37,817 nucleotides of DNA from Myxococcota bacterium (lineage in GTDB: Bacteria > Myxococcota_A > Polyangia > Polyangiales > Polyangiaceae): assembly GCA_963169165.1 (NCBI GenBank), contig CAUJFL010000124.1, forward strand, positions 1-37,817. Reading direction: 5' to 3'. The position numbers and the translations under genes are program-made. The notes under the pieces were generated by a model. That model was not told the DNA's origin. It saw nothing but the letters and a program-made list of their open reading frames with translations, and made no database searches. Position 1 is the stretch's first letter, and the number at the start of each line of letters is the position of its first letter. Shown here in pieces: positions 36,632 through 37,817 of this stretch.

Positions 36632-37307
36632 GAAGTTCTCCGAGCGCGAGGCGGCGAGGACCGGTGACGAGCCCGCCGCGCTCCTTGGCGACGCGCGCGA
36701 TCAGCTCGCCGGGCGCGGGGGCGTGGAGCTCGAGCCGCAGTGACACTGGCAGCGGCAGCGATCTCTGCGCCTCGACGCGCGTCAGCAGCAGCACCGCGGT
36801 GTCGGTCGGCTCGGCGGCGAGCGCGAGGCGGCGGACGACGCGGCTCCACTGGGCGAGCTCGAGCCCGGTTGGCGCGCCCGGGACGCCGCAGGTGTCGATC
36901 ACCGCGACGGAGAAGGCGCCGCTCGCGACGATCTTCACCGCCGCCTTCGCGAGCTGCGCGGCGTCCGGTCGCGCGACCACGAGCCGCGAGAGCTCGACCC
37001 CGAGCGCCAGCGCGCCGGGCCCGTGCAGCGACGCCGACGGATCGACGAACGCGCAGAGCGCGCCGTCCCCTCCCCTGGATCGAGCCTCGTGTGACGCGCT
37101 GGCGCACGTGAGCAACGCCAGCGTCGTCGACAACCCGAGGCCCGCCGACGCCGCCAGCTCGCTCACCTGCCCCCGCGGGAACCCTCCTCCCGCCAGCAGC
37201 TCGTCGAGCGAGGGGACCCCTGTGCCGACGACGCGCGTCAGGCGTGGCTCGAGCGTCTTGCGGAGGGCCGCGAGGTCGGAGGGCGGAGGGAGCGCGCGCG
37301 CGATCAT
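36603..37307 (-). CDS. imuA: ImuA-like RecA-fold protein of the mutagenesis cassette
   Basis: 234 aa. The N-terminus GVPSLDELLAGGGFPRGQVSELA is the usual ImuA/RecA-like lead to the P-loop. The P-loop itself is degenerate, with GLGLSTTLAL lacking the Walker A lysine, so ATP binding is doubtful. A Walker B-like strand is FSVAVIDTCG. In characterised cassettes ImuA works with ImuB and DnaE2 in SOS mutagenesis. The ATG at 37307 lies 2 bp from a perfect SOS-type palindrome. That implies a leaderless or very short leader, or a later start. Confidence 0.85.
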   Translation of the reverse strand: MIARALPPPSDLAALRKTLEPRLTRVVGTGVPSLDELLAGGGFPRGQVSELAASAGLGLSTTLALLTCASASHEARSRGGDGALCAFVDPSASLHGPGALALGVELSRLVVARPDAAQLAKAAVKIVASGAFSVAVIDTCGVPGAPTGLELAQWSRVVRRLALAAEPTDTAVLLLTRVEAQRSLPLPVSLRLELHAPAPGELIARVAKERGGLVTGPRRLALGELHARPRARTA

Positions 37308-37309
37308 CG

Positions 37310-37321
37310 GAACAGGTGTTC
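37310..37321. promoter_or_regulatory. LexA-type SOS box (GAAC-N4-GTTC)
   Basis: GAACAGGTGTTC is a perfect palindrome core GAAC-AGGT-GTTC, the form bound by Gram-positive-type LexA (consensus CGAAC-N4-GTTCG). It sits directly before imuA and at the transcript start predicted from the -35/-10 pair at 37326-37354, where a bound repressor would block initiation. Confidence 0.65.
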
Positions 37322-37325
37322 AGGT

Positions 37326-37354
37326 ACGACACACGCGCGCCCCACGCCAGTCAA
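37326..37354 (-). promoter_or_regulatory. Candidate imuA promoter
   Basis: On the minus strand, TTGACT (37354-37349), a 17-nt spacer and TGTCGT (37331-37326). The -35 is near consensus and the -10 is weak. Initiation would fall inside the SOS box. Confidence 0.4.
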
Positions 37355-37434
37355 GAGAGGACAAACAAGTTCTCATCTTCCGCGCGGCGCGCCTGGCGGA
37401 CGGGCGTCGAGAGAGGCGTGATACAAGGGCGGGC

Positions 37435-37817
37435 GTGGCGGCGGTGAGCTTCTCGATCCAGGCGAGCGAGCCCGCTGGCCTCGCGCGGGCGCTGCGCTCG
37501 GCGCGGAGAGGCGTGCGGGCGCCGACGCTCGGGGCGGTGTTCGTGACCGCTCGCCTCGGCGCGAAGCTCGACGAGATCGCCCGCGTGGTGGCCGGCGAGT
37601 GGGCGGGCGTGACGACGGTGATCGCGGCGGGCGCGGGCGTCGTCTCGGACCACGCGGCGCACGAGGACGAGGCCGCCGCGGCTGGCTTGCTGGCCGACGG
37701 GGGCGCCGCGACGCCGATCGCGGCTCCGCCGACCGTGGTTGGCGCGCGACTCCCGTCGGCGCGCCCTCGCCGGGCCACCGCGTTCTGGTTGCTCGCCGCC
37801 CCCGAGACGCTGCCGCC
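37435..37817 (+). CDS. FIST-domain protein, 3' end beyond the window
   Basis: The frame is open from a GTG at 37435 (or the in-frame GTG at 37444) to the window edge, 127 residues. The N-terminal sequence SFSIQASEPAGLARALRSA, then PTLGAVFVTARLGAKLDEIARVVAGEWAG and TTVIAAGAGVVSD, fits the FIST_N sensory domain, which is thought to bind small ligands such as amino acids. It is divergent from imuA with about 127 bp between starts. Whether the SOS box also affects it is unknown. Partner domains (FIST_C or other) cannot be seen. Confidence 0.65.
   Translation, partial: MAAVSFSIQASEPAGLARALRSARRGVRAPTLGAVFVTARLGAKLDEIARVVAGEWAGVTTVIAAGAGVVSDHAAHEDEAAAAGLLADGGAATPIAAPPTVVGARLPSARPRRATAFWLLAAPETLP

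Overview
The window is very GC-rich, densely coding DNA. Its layout and protein styles suggest a myxobacterium, probably of the Polyangia branch of Myxococcota. That is an inference from four things: lipoproteins with long Gly/Ala/Ser repeat linkers, an AgmX/PglI-type C-terminal domain, an FHA-GGDEF fusion, and near-consensus sigma-54 promoters. I see no phage, insertion sequence, CRISPR array or rRNA.

Layout. 1-5748: a large beta-propeller-like protein (5' end cut off by the window edge), then a VIT-domain lipoprotein with a degenerate VWA-like region, an AgmX/PglI domain and TPR-like repeats. 5869-6067: tRNA-Leu(GAG) on the minus strand with promoter and terminator. 6064-7149: a soluble hybrid histidine kinase/receiver. 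7175-14145: a type II secretion operon gspC-(small membrane protein)-gspD-gspE-gspF, behind a near-perfect -24/-12 (sigma-54) element and an upstream inverted repeat. 14156-19241: repeat-linker lipoproteins on either side of hflX, and a second set of envelope genes (SRPBCC protein, lipoprotein, candidate 35-aa ORF, lipoprotein) behind a second sigma-54-type promoter.

19419-23103: a minus-strand operon gap-pgk-tpiA-secG-bactofilin that joins triose-phosphate glycolysis to the Sec translocon and a cytoskeletal polymer. It is divergent from smc (23321) across a spacer holding direct repeats. 23321-32025: smc, an AmpG-like MFS permease, a bifunctional RelA/SpoT enzyme, a thioredoxin-fold lipoprotein and an FHA-GGDEF diguanylate cyclase. 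The last three genes overlap end to end, so (p)ppGpp and c-di-GMP enzymes are probably co-expressed.

32039-34351: hisF followed by a single-pass protein whose N-terminus looks like a kinase C-lobe remnant. 34436-37354: an SOS-type mutagenesis cassette imuA-imuB-orf195. A perfect GAAC-N4-GTTC LexA-type box touches the imuA start, and an unrecognised 195-aa protein sits where one might hope for dnaE2/imuC. A FIST-domain protein runs off the right edge.

The most interesting signals are the SOS box with the orphan third gene, the two sigma-54 elements, the overlapping rel-redoxin-diguanylate cyclase unit, the VIT/pseudo-VWA/AgmX fusion, and the possible 35-aa coupled protein at 17927-18034. No database search was possible; all family calls rest on motifs read by eye.
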